A stretch of 64,000 nucleotides of DNA. Source: Psychrobacter immobilis. GTDB lineage: Bacteria > Pseudomonadota > Gammaproteobacteria > Pseudomonadales > Moraxellaceae. Below are positions 36,922 to 46,095 of the stretch, piece by piece (positions within the stretch are counted from its first letter, which is position 1; every line of letters begins with the position of its first letter). The stretch is from assembly GCA_904846145.1 (NCBI GenBank), contig CAJGZL010000001.1, forward strand, positions 248,001-312,000. Reading direction: 5' to 3'. Both the position numbers and the translations under genes were made by a program. A model generated the notes under the pieces. It had not been told where the DNA came from. It worked only from the letters and a program-made list of their open reading frames with translations, and did no database searches.

Positions 36922-38016
36922 ATGACCACAGCTAAAACCAAAACTCTAAAAATCGACGGCAGCACAGGCGAAGGCGGCGGACAGATTATTCGTACTGCCT
37001 TATCATTATCTATGCTTACGGGTATTCCTATTGAAATCACTAATATTCGAGCAGGTCGCGCCAAATCTGGTCTGATGCGTCAACACTTAGTCTGTGTGCA
37101 AGCCGCGCAACAGATCTCAAATGCCAGCGTTACAGGTGCGCATTTAGGTAGTACAGCATTGAGCTTTACGCCAAATAGCATCAAGTCAGGCGACTATAGC
37201 TTTGATATTGGCTCGGCAGGTAGTACGACGCTAGTGCTACAAACCCTGCTCCCTGCCCTCCTATTTACTAATACAGACAGCTCTGCCCAATCAACAGTAA
37301 CCATTAGAGGCGGTACGCATAATCCACTAGCACCAACGTCGGACTTTTTACAGCTAGCCTTCGTGCCAGCACTGGCGAAACTCGGTATGCAAGTCGATGT
37401 CCAATTGATCAAAGCAGGGTTTGCACCTATTGGTGGTGGTGAAATTACAGCAACCATCATGCCGTTTATGCGCCGTGCTGATACCGCACCGTTTGAGCTT
37501 ACCGAGCGTGGTAAATTGACGAATATTGAGCTAGTTGCCAGCATCGTTAATCTCGACTATGACATCTGTACCCGCGAGCTTGCCAGCGCAAAATCAGTAC
37601 TTATTGAAGCAGGTATTAATGAGGCAATAATAACGACTCAATCTAATAAATTACAAGGTATTGGAGAAGGTAACAGTTGCTATGCGGTAGTGACTTATCA
37701 AATGGTCGATAGCCAGTCATCTCATAGCGAGGTTTTTACTTTACTCGGCGCTAAGCGCACTTCAGCTGAGAAGATGGGCAATCGCTTGGCAGGCTTAGTT
37801 AAGCGTTATGTATTAAAAACGGATGCGCTAGTCGATGAATATCTAACCGATCAGCTGTTATTACCCTTGGCGCTAGCAGGTGGTGGCGAGTTTACTGCGC
37901 GAGTGATTAGTCAGCATGCCGAAACCCAGGCTTGGCTGATTGAGCAGTTCTTATCTGTTGATATTAAATTTGAGCAGATTGCTGAGAATAAAACTTTGGT
38001 GAGGGTGATTGGTTAG
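36922..38016 (+). CDS. rtcA: RNA 3'-terminal phosphate cyclase
   Basis: Converts RNA 3'-phosphate to 2',3'-cyclic phosphate with ATP through a covalent His-AMP intermediate, 364 aa (E. coli 338). GSTGEGGGQIIRTALSLSM, NIRAGRAKSGLMRQHL, SAGSTTLVLQTLLPALLF and the PIGGGE signature are clear. The nucleophile corresponds to His332 in SQHAETQAWLIEQFL. No rtcB or RtcR regulator is next to it, unlike the E. coli operon. Its upstream neighbour is the degenerate DIP1984 copy. Confidence 0.93.
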   Translation: MTTAKTKTLKIDGSTGEGGGQIIRTALSLSMLTGIPIEITNIRAGRAKSGLMRQHLVCVQAAQQISNASVTGAHLGSTALSFTPNSIKSGDYSFDIGSAGSTTLVLQTLLPALLFTNTDSSAQSTVTIRGGTHNPLAPTSDFLQLAFVPALAKLGMQVDVQLIKAGFAPIGGGEITATIMPFMRRADTAPFELTERGKLTNIELVASIVNLDYDICTRELASAKSVLIEAGINEAIITTQSNKLQGIGEGNSCYAVVTYQMVDSQSSHSEVFTLLGAKRTSAEKMGNRLAGLVKRYVLKTDALVDEYLTDQLLLPLALAGGGEFTARVISQHAETQAWLIEQFLSVDIKFEQIAENKTLVRVIG

Positions 38017-38147
38017 CTGCACTAATCCTCTATTTTACGTTAGCACGTCGTTACCTAGTTTTATAATTAACCATGTTATAATAGCTCGATAATATACGCG
38101 CCAATAAGACATTAAAACCAGAATATCGTAGTCATTTCATTTGCGGT

Positions 38148-40013
38148 TTGGTATTAATTTTATTTATTGCCGCGTTTTTTCGTTTTATATTTTTGTTTCA
38201 TTTGCTGCCGAGCCTCGCTATGCCTCAATCTCGTACTAACCTCAACCCCGAACTCAAACAAGACTCGCCTTATATAGTCGGTCTATTGCTACGTTATAGC
38301 GTTTTCGGTGTTGCCATCGTGCTGTTTATAGTTGGCATAGTGCTGATGAATTGGTGGCTGATCGTCATCGGTGGCTTAGGTATGGTGTTAGGCATTTATG
38401 ACATGGTGCAGTCTAAACATGCCATTTTGAGGAACTACCCAGTAGCGGGTCATATACGTTACGTGCTGGAGGACTTTCGTCCTGAGATTCGGCAGTATCT
38501 GTTAGAAGATGACAAAGAGCAAGTACCGTTCTCACGCCAGCAGCGCGCGCTGGTGTATCAACGGGCTAAAAATGTTAGCGATACCAATGCTTTTGGTACG
38601 CTTGATGACTTATATGCGCATGGTAAAGAGTGGTTTTTGCAGTCAGCGGTCAGTCAGCCGTTAAAGAATAAAGACTTTCGTATTATAGTTGGTGGCGAGC
38701 GCTGCAAGCAGCCACATGATATGTCGGTCTTTAATATCTCAGCGATGAGCTTTGGTAGTCTCTCTGCCAATGCCATTATGGCGCTCAATCAAGGTGCTAA
38801 ACTCGGCGGCTTTACCCATGATACTGGAGAGGGCGCGATTAGTCCCTATCATCGCAAATTCGGTGGCGATTTGATTTGGGAGCTAGGTACGGGTTACTTT
38901 GGCTGCCGCAACGCGCAGGGTAATTTTGATCCACAATCTTTTGCCGAAAAGGCGGTAGATGATCAAGTAAAAATGATTGAGATTAAACTCTCACAAGGGG
39001 CAAAGCCTGGTAAAGGTGGCGTACTACCAAGCTCCAAAATCACTGAGGAAATTGCCGATACTCGTCAAGTACCGATGGGTCAAGACTGTGTCTCTCCTGC
39101 GACGCATACCGCTTTTAGTACGCCGCGTGAGCTGGTCGGTTTTTGGCAGCAATTACGTGAGCTATCAGGTGGCAAGCCTGTTGGCTTCAAATTATGCATA
39201 GGTCAGCCATGGCAGTTTATGGCGATTGTAAAAGCTATGATTGAGGCCGATAACTATCCTGACTTTATCGTCATTGATGGCGCTGAGGGCGGTACGGGAG
39301 CTGCGCCCGTTGAGTTTATGGATAATGTCGGTATGCCGATGGTAGATGGGTTTTTATTAGTCCATAACACTTTAGTGGGTGCCGGCATCCGTGACAAAAT
39401 CAAACTTGGGGTGAGTGGTAAGATCGTCTCAGGTTTTGATATAGCACGGATGATTGCATTAGGTGCTGACTGGTGTAATTCAGCTCGCGGCTTTATGTTT
39501 GCGGTTGGCTGTATTCAATCACGCTCCTGCCATACTAATACTTGCCCAACTGGGGTCGCCACTCAAGATCCGCATCGTCAAAAAGCGCTTGATGTGCCAA
39601 GTAAAGCAGAGCGCGTCGCCAGCTTCCATAAGAATACGGTCAAGTCACTTGCTAGTATCGTTGGGGCGGTAGGACTTGAGCATCCTAGCCAGCTACAACC
39701 TTATCATATCGCGCGCCGTTTAGAGGATGGTCAAATCAAGCTGTTATCGAAGTTCTTTTATTTTACCGATGAAGGCGCATTACTTAATAATAGTGCGCGT
39801 GCCGATGTGTTTAATCAGATGTGGGTCATGGCCAATTCTGACAGCTTTTTGGCGGATAACGACGCGCTGATTGCTTATAATAAAGATTCGCGTGACAAAG
39901 GCAAACAGACTAGCGCCCCAACTGAGCGCCAGAATGATAGCACAATCAATATTTATGATAGTGGTATGGTGGGTAACGTCAATCACAACCTTGGCGAGTT
40001 ACCAGAAACTTAA
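38148..40013 (+). CDS. FMN-binding glutamate synthase family protein
   Basis: Stand-alone homologue of the FMN/Fe-S synthase domain of glutamate synthase, up to 621 aa. Two N-terminal transmembrane segments (about residues 45-85, LLLRYSVFGVAIVLFIVGIV) anchor it. The barrel carries ISAMSFGSLSANAIMALN, GEGAISPYHRKFGGDLIWELGTG, FIVIDGAEGGTGAAPVEF, and a 3Fe-4S-type Cys cluster CIQSRSCHTNTCPTGV. It lacks the glutaminase domain, so it does not make glutamate from glutamine by itself. Start uncertain: TTG 38148 or ATG 38220. A strong terminator follows. Confidence 0.85.
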   Translation: MVLILFIAAFFRFIFLFHLLPSLAMPQSRTNLNPELKQDSPYIVGLLLRYSVFGVAIVLFIVGIVLMNWWLIVIGGLGMVLGIYDMVQSKHAILRNYPVAGHIRYVLEDFRPEIRQYLLEDDKEQVPFSRQQRALVYQRAKNVSDTNAFGTLDDLYAHGKEWFLQSAVSQPLKNKDFRIIVGGERCKQPHDMSVFNISAMSFGSLSANAIMALNQGAKLGGFTHDTGEGAISPYHRKFGGDLIWELGTGYFGCRNAQGNFDPQSFAEKAVDDQVKMIEIKLSQGAKPGKGGVLPSSKITEEIADTRQVPMGQDCVSPATHTAFSTPRELVGFWQQLRELSGGKPVGFKLCIGQPWQFMAIVKAMIEADNYPDFIVIDGAEGGTGAAPVEFMDNVGMPMVDGFLLVHNTLVGAGIRDKIKLGVSGKIVSGFDIARMIALGADWCNSARGFMFAVGCIQSRSCHTNTCPTGVATQDPHRQKALDVPSKAERVASFHKNTVKSLASIVGAVGLEHPSQLQPYHIARRLEDGQIKLLSKFFYFTDEGALLNNSARADVFNQMWVMANSDSFLADNDALIAYNKDSRDKGKQTSAPTERQNDSTINIYDSGMVGNVNHNLGELPET

Positions 40014-40048
40014 GACTTAAAAATTAGTAGTGAATTTTACCAAACAGT

Positions 40049-40092
40049 AATAATTGAGGCGTACTATTGGATTAGTATGCCTCAATTATTTT
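40049..40092 (+). terminator. Intrinsic terminator
   Basis: 18-base arms (40049-40066 and 40073-40090, one G-T pair) with a 6-base loop and short T-run, following the glutamate-synthase-like gene. Confidence 0.75.
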
Positions 40093-40147
40093 GAGATTTC
40101 CGGCTTTTGATGTATTAAAACCTTTTGAAAATAAGGTGTATTGAAAA

Positions 40148-40969
40148 ATGTTTATGCGACGCTTGGTCTTTGTAGCTCCTGTTATCCCTCTGCTAGCTCT
40201 AATCATTAGCGCTTGCCAACCTAATTCAGCTAACAAGACGGATACTACTACCGCTTGGTCGTGCCAATCTAAAGACTCGCCTTTTAGTCATAGCGTCTGC
40301 CAAATCAATGCGGATGCTCTGCAAAATTCTAATTATTCACTGCAGCTATTTTGGCAGCCGTCCAATAACGCAGAGCCGCTTCTTACTTTTGATAATTTGT
40401 TGACAGCGTTACCCGAAAACCAAACGCTCAGTTTTGCCATGAATGCAGGCATGTACAACGATAGTTATGCACCGATTGGCTATACCGTTGTGGAAGGCGA
40501 AGAGATAAAATCACTGAATCTAAAAGAAGGCGGTGGTAATTTTCACCTATTACCGAACGGCGTGGTGTGGTGGGATAAAGCGGGTAAAGTGCAAATTACT
40601 GAAAGTAAGTCTTTGAGTGAACAGTTGAAAAATGGTACAGCTGCGCCTTGGTACGCCAGTCAATCAGGGCCGATGCTAGTGATAGACAGTGAGATACATC
40701 CGCAGTTTAATCCTGACAGCACCTCCGCCAAGTTTCGTAACGGTATCGGTGTCTGTAGCGATGGCGATGATAGTACTGTGCAGTTTGTGAATAGCAATCA
40801 GCCTGTGACGTTTTATCAATTTGCCACTCTTTTTAAAGATGATTTAGGCTGTCCCAACGCGCTGTTTTTGGATGGTGGTATCGCCTCAAGCTTTTATGCG
40901 CCGAGCATTGAAAGCCACGATAAAAAAGATATGGGTGTGATAATAGGGGTGATTGCAAATAAGCCGTAG
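40148..40969 (+). CDS. Phosphodiester glycosidase family lipoprotein
   Basis: DUF2233/NAGPA-like phosphodiester glycosidase, 273 aa. The signal MRRLVFVAPVIPLLALIISAC ends in a lipobox (ISAC), so it is probably a periplasm-facing lipoprotein. The fold motif AMNAGMYNDSYAPIGYTVVEG is diagnostic. LLPNGVVWW, YASQSGPMLV, FRNGIGVCSDG and LGCPNALFLDGGIASSFY follow in the usual order. It probably trims a surface glycan or phosphodiester-linked sugar. It converges with the DUF7079-like genes; the gap is 7 bases. Confidence 0.85.
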   Translation: MFMRRLVFVAPVIPLLALIISACQPNSANKTDTTTAWSCQSKDSPFSHSVCQINADALQNSNYSLQLFWQPSNNAEPLLTFDNLLTALPENQTLSFAMNAGMYNDSYAPIGYTVVEGEEIKSLNLKEGGGNFHLLPNGVVWWDKAGKVQITESKSLSEQLKNGTAAPWYASQSGPMLVIDSEIHPQFNPDSTSAKFRNGIGVCSDGDDSTVQFVNSNQPVTFYQFATLFKDDLGCPNALFLDGGIASSFYAPSIESHDKKDMGVIIGVIANKP

Positions 40970-40976
40970 TTTATTT

Positions 40977-41360
40977 CTAGGTTATATTATTTGTGCGCTT
41001 TGCTGATAATAATTTTATTTGTGCAATAACTTTTGACCATTCTGAATGTAGTATCCATTTATAAAACCAGCCCTTAAAATTTGTTCTAACACGATAAAAA
41101 TGACTGGTTTGAAATTTTTGCAAATGCTTATTAATTTCTACAATTAGATATTCTGGTTCAAATCCTGACCAAACAGGCGGTATTGGTGTTAGCATATTGC
41201 CGATACAGACAGGGGCGACTTCCAAATATAAGATGCGCTCCAACTCTTCGGTATTGAGATGTTTCACTTGTCTTGCAATAAACTCATAGCATATTTCAGT
41301 ATCTACAAATAAGTCTGATAGGGCGATGCGTACTGACTCAATTGAACTAAACTTTCTCAT
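40977..41360 (-). CDS. DUF7079-like protein, copy B
   Basis: 127-aa helical cytoplasmic protein. VRIALSDLFVDTEICYEFIA, ILYLEVAPVCIGNML and GFEPEYLIVEINKHLQ fit the DUF7079 pattern (short proteins beginning with ALSDLFLDTE). It is a paralogue of the gene just upstream and overlaps it by 14 bases, so the two are likely co-translated. Small tandem paralogues of this type are sometimes immunity proteins, but no toxin gene is visible here; function unknown. Confidence 0.65.
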   Translation of the reverse strand: MRKFSSIESVRIALSDLFVDTEICYEFIARQVKHLNTEELERILYLEVAPVCIGNMLTPIPPVWSGFEPEYLIVEINKHLQKFQTSHFYRVRTNFKGWFYKWILHSEWSKVIAQIKLLSAKRTNNIT

Positions 41361-41772
41361 TATTGATGCTCAAATCAGATTGTATATCGCTTATTTTTGC
41401 AATAACTTTGAGCCAATCTTGCTTTAAAAATACTTTATAAAACTTAGCTTTTAGACGTACCTTTTGTCGATATAGTCGATCCATCTTCATCTTTTGCAAA
41501 TGCTGCTCTACTTTGGGGAATATATCATCCTCAGTAAAGCCTTTGGAGTTTGCGGGAGTGAGCACCAATAAATTGCTCATACACACAGGTGCAACCTCAT
41601 AGAATAAAACATGCTGTATCTCAGGAATGCTAAGATGAGCAACCCGCTCAGCTATCGACTCATAGCCGATTTCGTTATCGATAAACAAGTCTGATAGCGC
41701 CATCCAAACCGCTTGACGTTGATCGGATTGCCCACTTACCTGATCGCTTGCTTTATCGTTTATGCTACTCAT
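41347..41772 (-). CDS. DUF7079-like protein, copy A
   Basis: 141-aa cytoplasmic protein with the same plan as copy B: VWMALSDLFIDNEIGYESIA, VLFYEVAPVCMSNLL, GFTEDDIFPKVEQHLQKM. A short Asp/Ser/Gln-rich N-terminus (MSSINDKASDQVSGQS) is unique to this copy. The two diverge strongly outside the core. It is transcribed away from ychF; both promoters lie in the 146-base gap. Function unknown. Confidence 0.65.
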   Translation of the reverse strand: MSSINDKASDQVSGQSDQRQAVWMALSDLFIDNEIGYESIAERVAHLSIPEIQHVLFYEVAPVCMSNLLVLTPANSKGFTEDDIFPKVEQHLQKMKMDRLYRQKVRLKAKFYKVFLKQDWLKVIAKISDIQSDLSINNEKV

Positions 41773-41918
41773 ACCCTAACCTTTATATCGTATTTTTTAT
41801 AAATACCTTGATAAGAAATTAGCACATCTATGCGCCCCTTAGTAGTTAAACTTTGCTACAATAGCGCCAATTTTTTTTATATTACATCACTGATACACCA
41901 CTAGATTGAGAGACTATT

Positions 41919-43010
41919 ATGGGTTTTAATTGCGGTATCGTCGGCCTACCAAATGTGGGCAAATCCACTTTATTTAATGCCTTGACCAAAGCGGGAATCG
42001 CCGCTGAGAACTTCCCTTTTTGTACCAAGGATCCCAATACAGGCATCGTACCTGTACCAGATCCACGCCTAAAGCTACTCGCTGACATCGTCAAGCCTGA
42101 GCGCGTATTGCCAACCACGATGGAGTTTGTTGACATTGCAGGTCTAGTCGCTGGGGCTTCAAAAGGTGAAGGCATGGGCAATCAGTTCCTCGCCAATATT
42201 CGTGAGACTGACGCTATCGCCCATGTGGTACGCTGCTTTGATGATGATAACGTAGTACACGTTGATGGCCGTATCAGCCCTATTGATGATATCGAAACCA
42301 TCAATACCGAGCTGGCATTGGCTGATTTGGATGCCGTTGAGCGTGCTATTCATAACCAAACCAAAAAAGCCAAAGGCGGCGATAAAGACGCGCAAGCCTT
42401 ACTTGATGTATTTAAGAAGGTTGAGCCTTTGTTAGCTGAGGGGCAACCTGCACGCGCTGCTAATCTAGATAGCGATGAGAAAAAACTGATCAGAAGCTAT
42501 GGTTTGATTACGCTTAAGCCAACGATGTATATCGCTAATGTCGCTGAGGATGGTTTTGAAAACAACCCTTATTTGGATGCGGTACGCAACTACGCGACTG
42601 GCGATGAGTCGATTGTCATTGCATTATGTAATCAGATTGAGTCTGAAATAGCCCAGCTTGATGAAGATGATAAAAAAGACTTCTTGGCTGAAATGAACAT
42701 GGAAGAGGCGGGTCTCGATCAAGTGATTCGCGGCGGCTATGATCTACTCGATATGCAGACTTACTTTACTGCTGGGGTAAAAGAAGTCCGCGCTTGGACC
42801 GTTGCTATTGGCGCTACCGCTCCGCAAGCCGCTGGCGTTATTCATACCGATTTTGAGCGTGGCTTTATTCGTGCTGAGGTTATCGCCTATAACGACTTTA
42901 TCGAACATAACGGCGAAAAAGGTGCTGCTGCTGCGGGTAAATCACGTTTAGAGGGCAAAACCTATATCGTGCAAGATGGCGATGTGATGCACTTCCGCTT
43001 CAATGTTTAA
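41919..43010 (+). CDS. ychF: Redox-regulated ATPase/GTPase YchF
   Basis: OBG-family P-loop ATPase (human OLA1 orthologue) that binds the ribosome, 363 aa. The G domain has [18 protein letters not shown] (G1), [16 protein letters not shown] (G3) and NVAEDGF, where the usual NKxD is changed, as in YchF, which prefers ATP. A coiled-coil insertion lies near 130-200 ([17 protein letters not shown]). The C-terminal TGS domain ends [18 protein letters not shown]. The terminator lies 16 bases after the stop. Confidence 0.97.
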   Translation: MGFNCGIVGLPNVGKSTLFNALTKAGIAAENFPFCTKDPNTGIVPVPDPRLKLLADIVKPERVLPTTMEFVDIAGLVAGASKGEGMGNQFLANIRETDAIAHVVRCFDDDNVVHVDGRISPIDDIETINTELALADLDAVERAIHNQTKKAKGGDKDAQALLDVFKKVEPLLAEGQPARAANLDSDEKKLIRSYGLITLKPTMYIANVAEDGFENNPYLDAVRNYATGDESIVIALCNQIESEIAQLDEDDKKDFLAEMNMEEAGLDQVIRGGYDLLDMQTYFTAGVKEVRAWTVAIGATAPQAAGVIHTDFERGFIRAEVIAYNDFIEHNGEKGAAAAGKSRLEGKTYIVQDGDVMHFRFNV

Positions 43011-43025
43011 GTAATCGCTCACTAA

Positions 43026-43058
43026 TAAAGCCGATGACACGTTCATCGGCTTTATTTT
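43026..43058 (+). terminator. ychF terminator
   Basis: Perfect 12-base arms TAAAGCCGATGA / TCATCGGCTTTA, 5-base loop, then TTTTG. Confidence 0.85.
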
Positions 43059-43125
43059 GCTTCCTAATTGTTATAATATAACATATCACTAATAGCATTC
43101 TTTTACTTACCTTAGGATTTATTGT

Positions 43126-43707
43126 ATGACTGATCGCACTCAGCTATTTCGCTCTACACGTTTGACATTAATAAGCAGTGCTATCATGGCTGCCCTTTTA
43201 GGATGCCAGCCTGCTACTACTGAAGATAGCAGTTCTACTAATGCTACCAAAGACTTCGCTGCTGATCGCGCAAGCAAACATGACATGCATGATAATCATG
43301 GAGATGAGCACGCAGACCATGATATGACGGATGAGCATTCAGGACACGACCACTCTGAGCACGATGGCCATGAAGGACACGGTCATTCGGGCCACGATCA
43401 TGCTAGTAAGAGCGAACCATTTGCATGTGAACCTGAGGCCACAATCAGCGTTCTTTATAATAACGACAGCATGCCACAAACAGCACACCTGCTGATCGAC
43501 GGTATAGAGTATGATTTAGAAGCTACTTCTGATAATAAAAATGACGGCACACAAGTTTATACCAGTGATATCGGACTAGACAATACACACGGCATAATAT
43601 GGCAAGCTATTGGCGATAATGCCACCTTAAGCAATAAAACACTAGATGGCAGCATTACTATTGCCAATGAAACCGTGATTTTTAATTGCCAGAAAGTGAC
43701 GGATTAG
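43126..43707 (+). CDS. Histidine-rich lipoprotein
   Basis: 193 aa. The lipobox ALLGC follows a hydrophobic segment (LISSAIMAALLGC), so it is probably anchored to a periplasmic membrane face. Residues about 50-105 are a His/Asp/Glu/Gly-rich tract (HDMHDNHGDEHADHD and on), dense enough to bind several Zn, Cu or Ni ions. The C-terminal ~85 residues form a beta-rich domain with one Cys at each end (FACEPE, FNCQKV), likely disulfide-linked. A metal-buffering role is inferred only from the His tract. No transporter or regulator lies beside it. Confidence 0.7.
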   Translation: MTDRTQLFRSTRLTLISSAIMAALLGCQPATTEDSSSTNATKDFAADRASKHDMHDNHGDEHADHDMTDEHSGHDHSEHDGHEGHGHSGHDHASKSEPFACEPEATISVLYNNDSMPQTAHLLIDGIEYDLEATSDNKNDGTQVYTSDIGLDNTHGIIWQAIGDNATLSNKTLDGSITIANETVIFNCQKVTD

Positions 43708-43844
43708 CCATCGGTGTTTATCATCGCCAATTTCTTTTTTATAGATCAAAAAACACAATATTCTACAAACATAACGTTCTATAGAGGTTAATAGAGTACT
43801 ATTTTGCTATGCTGTAAGCTCATTTAGTCGTGGATATTTACGAT

Positions 43845-45245
43845 ATGCCAGATCATTTAGCTTCATCATCATCGGTCACCGCTCAGTGGACTCGTTTATT
43901 CAACGCTCAGCGCTTGGGTAGTGACAAACAAGCACCGGTGCAAGATAGCGCTCGAACCTCTTTTCATAAAGATTATGATCGATTGGTATTTTCGCATTCC
44001 TTTCGTCAGCTCAATCAAAAGACGCAAGTGCATCCTTTGACCAATCAGCTAGGCATCCATACGCGCTTGACGCATTCGCTAGAAGTCTCTTGCATTGGAC
44101 GCTCTCTTGGCATGATGGCTGCTGAAAAACTCGATAACAAGCTGACTAACGGCCTACCTATTGGGGTCTCACCAGCGGATGTTGGTGTGATCGTCCAAGC
44201 GGCTTGTATCGCACACGATATCGGTAACCCTCCGTTCGGTCATGCAGGAGAGTATGCGATTCGCGATTGGTTTATGCATCCTGAGCGTCAGCCGATATTA
44301 CAACAACTAAGTGCCGAAGAGCGTTTGGATTTACTGGCTTATGAAGGTAATGCGCAAGGTTTTAGACTATTAGTACGTAATGAGCATCATCCGGATAAAG
44401 GCGGGATGCGCTTAACTTGTGCCACACTTGGTGCTTTTATGAAGTACCCTTGGCTAGCCACGCATAGTAACGATGCTAGGTCTGATATTCAGACACAAAA
44501 ATTTGGCTGTTTTACTAGTGAGGCTGAGCAATTAGAGCAGCTGGCTGCTTGCCTTCATTTACCGCGCTCACCGATCCATGATGGCTTTGCGCGTCATCCG
44601 CTCGCTTATCTGTTGGAGGCTGCTGATGATATCTGCTATGCACTGATAGATTTAGAGGACGGTATTCATCTTAATATGCTCAGCTATCCTGAGGTTGCCG
44701 CTATATTTTATGAGCTGATTGGTGAGCGCCCCGATACGATAGCGATACCGACGCAAGTGTCTATTAGACAGAGTTTGGCCTCACTACGCGCGCGAGCTAT
44801 GATGCGACTGGTGAATACCGTAACCGATGCTTTTGTAGATAATAGCGAGGCGCTACTAAATGGTACGCTTGAAGGTAGCTTATTTGCCCATTGCGACAGC
44901 AGCGTGCAAAACGGTATCATGCAGGCCAAGCAATTGGCTCGGATTAAAATATTTAATCATCCTAGTAAAGTACGGATGGAGCTGATGGCCAATCAATGTC
45001 TGCATCGATTACTTGATGCTTTTATGCCATTAGCTTGGACAGCGATGAGTTCAGCATCTAAGCCTTTTGAACAGCAGCGGCTGCTGAGCTTATTGCAGCC
45101 TCATCTTGACGAGCAACGACGCCATCTCTCTGATAATATCTATCATAATATCCTGAGCATCTTAGACTTTATCACGGGTATGAATGATCACGAAGCTTAT
45201 CGACTGGCACAAGAGTTGCAGGGACATTGGGGCACAATGGTCTAA
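43845..45245 (+). CDS. dgt: dGTP triphosphohydrolase (dNTPase)
   Basis: HD-domain deoxynucleoside triphosphohydrolase, 466 aa from ATG 43845 (a GTG 15 bases upstream is also possible). It hydrolyses dGTP or dNTPs to nucleoside and tripolyphosphate. FHKDYDRLVFSHSFRQLNQK, HTRLTHSLEVSCIGR (first metal His), AACIAHDIGNPPFGHAGE (HD pair) and LLEAADDICYALIDLEDG (last metal Asp) are in family order. Controls the dNTP pool and can limit phage DNA synthesis. It lies upstream of the FabR-like gene on the same strand. Confidence 0.92.
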   Translation: MPDHLASSSSVTAQWTRLFNAQRLGSDKQAPVQDSARTSFHKDYDRLVFSHSFRQLNQKTQVHPLTNQLGIHTRLTHSLEVSCIGRSLGMMAAEKLDNKLTNGLPIGVSPADVGVIVQAACIAHDIGNPPFGHAGEYAIRDWFMHPERQPILQQLSAEERLDLLAYEGNAQGFRLLVRNEHHPDKGGMRLTCATLGAFMKYPWLATHSNDARSDIQTQKFGCFTSEAEQLEQLAACLHLPRSPIHDGFARHPLAYLLEAADDICYALIDLEDGIHLNMLSYPEVAAIFYELIGERPDTIAIPTQVSIRQSLASLRARAMMRLVNTVTDAFVDNSEALLNGTLEGSLFAHCDSSVQNGIMQAKQLARIKIFNHPSKVRMELMANQCLHRLLDAFMPLAWTAMSSASKPFEQQRLLSLLQPHLDEQRRHLSDNIYHNILSILDFITGMNDHEAYRLAQELQGHWGTMV

Positions 45246-45334
45246 AAGTCATTGATATCTACTATAATGGTCAGTTTTATTCGTATTATTATAATGAAGC
45301 AAGTATGCTACCCCCTTAACTAGGTAATTTTTAA

Positions 45335-46021
45335 ATGATTATGAGTAGTCGTGAAGCAAAAAAACTCCAAACTCGGCGTGCATTTTTTAATGCCGTATTA
45401 GATCTGTGTATTACGGGTCAATCTTTTAGCTCAATCAGCTTACGCCAAGTCACTCGTGAGGTCGGCGTCGTACCTACTGCCTTTTATAGACACTTTGATG
45501 ATATGGAGTCTTTGGGAAAAGCTTTGGTACTTGAGGAGCTAGGTGGCACTTTATCGACGTTACGTGATGGTCTACAAATAGGCCGCACACGCAGCTATGA
45601 TCGCCAGATTGCCAAAAGTATTCAGATGTTCCTACAAACGGTTAGCGCCCAGCCCCGCTACTGGCAGTTTTTGGTGAGTGAGCGTTTTGGTGGCTCGGAG
45701 TCGGTACGTCGCGCCGTTAGCGAGCTGATGAAGATGCATGTGCAGATTTTGGCAGAGGACTTGGCATTGCAGCCCGCTTTTGCTCATATCAATGATTATG
45801 ATTTACGTCTGCTCTCTGAGGCGGGGATTAATATGTTTTTCTCTTGGATCATAGATTGGCTGGAGCTGAGCTACTCTGAGGATCATGATGATGAAGCTGA
45901 CTTAGCCGAAATAGAAGAGAAAAAGCAGCTCATGTTGCATAACTGTACGCGCCAAGCGCAAATGCTATTTTATGGCGCTTATAACTGGAAATCTACTGAA
46001 GAGACTCGGTTAAGTGACTGA
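45335..46021 (+). CDS. FabR-like TetR family repressor
   Basis: TetR-type regulator, 228 aa. N-terminal HTH SISLRQVTREVGVVPTAFYRHF closely resembles FabR, which represses unsaturated fatty-acid synthesis (fabA/fabB) when bound to unsaturated acyl-ACP/CoA. The ligand domain has RYWQFLVSERFGGSESVRRAV, again FabR-like. It starts MIMSSREAKKLQTRR. No fatty-acid gene is adjacent, so the target would be elsewhere. FabR assignment is moderate; another TetR regulator of lipid genes is the alternative. Confidence 0.75.
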   Translation: MIMSSREAKKLQTRRAFFNAVLDLCITGQSFSSISLRQVTREVGVVPTAFYRHFDDMESLGKALVLEELGGTLSTLRDGLQIGRTRSYDRQIAKSIQMFLQTVSAQPRYWQFLVSERFGGSESVRRAVSELMKMHVQILAEDLALQPAFAHINDYDLRLLSEAGINMFFSWIIDWLELSYSEDHDDEADLAEIEEKKQLMLHNCTRQAQMLFYGAYNWKSTEETRLSD

Positions 46022-46095
46022 CCAAAGACTTGGTTAGAAAGACTATCTACAGATCAATATCGAAATCTTAAAAGCTATCATTTAGAAACTGTTAT

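Noticed and set aside
36922-38016. Loss of the RtcA catalytic His
   Set aside because: The EYLTDQ segment looked suspicious, but E. coli also has EYLADQ there; the nucleophile His aligns with His332, which is present.
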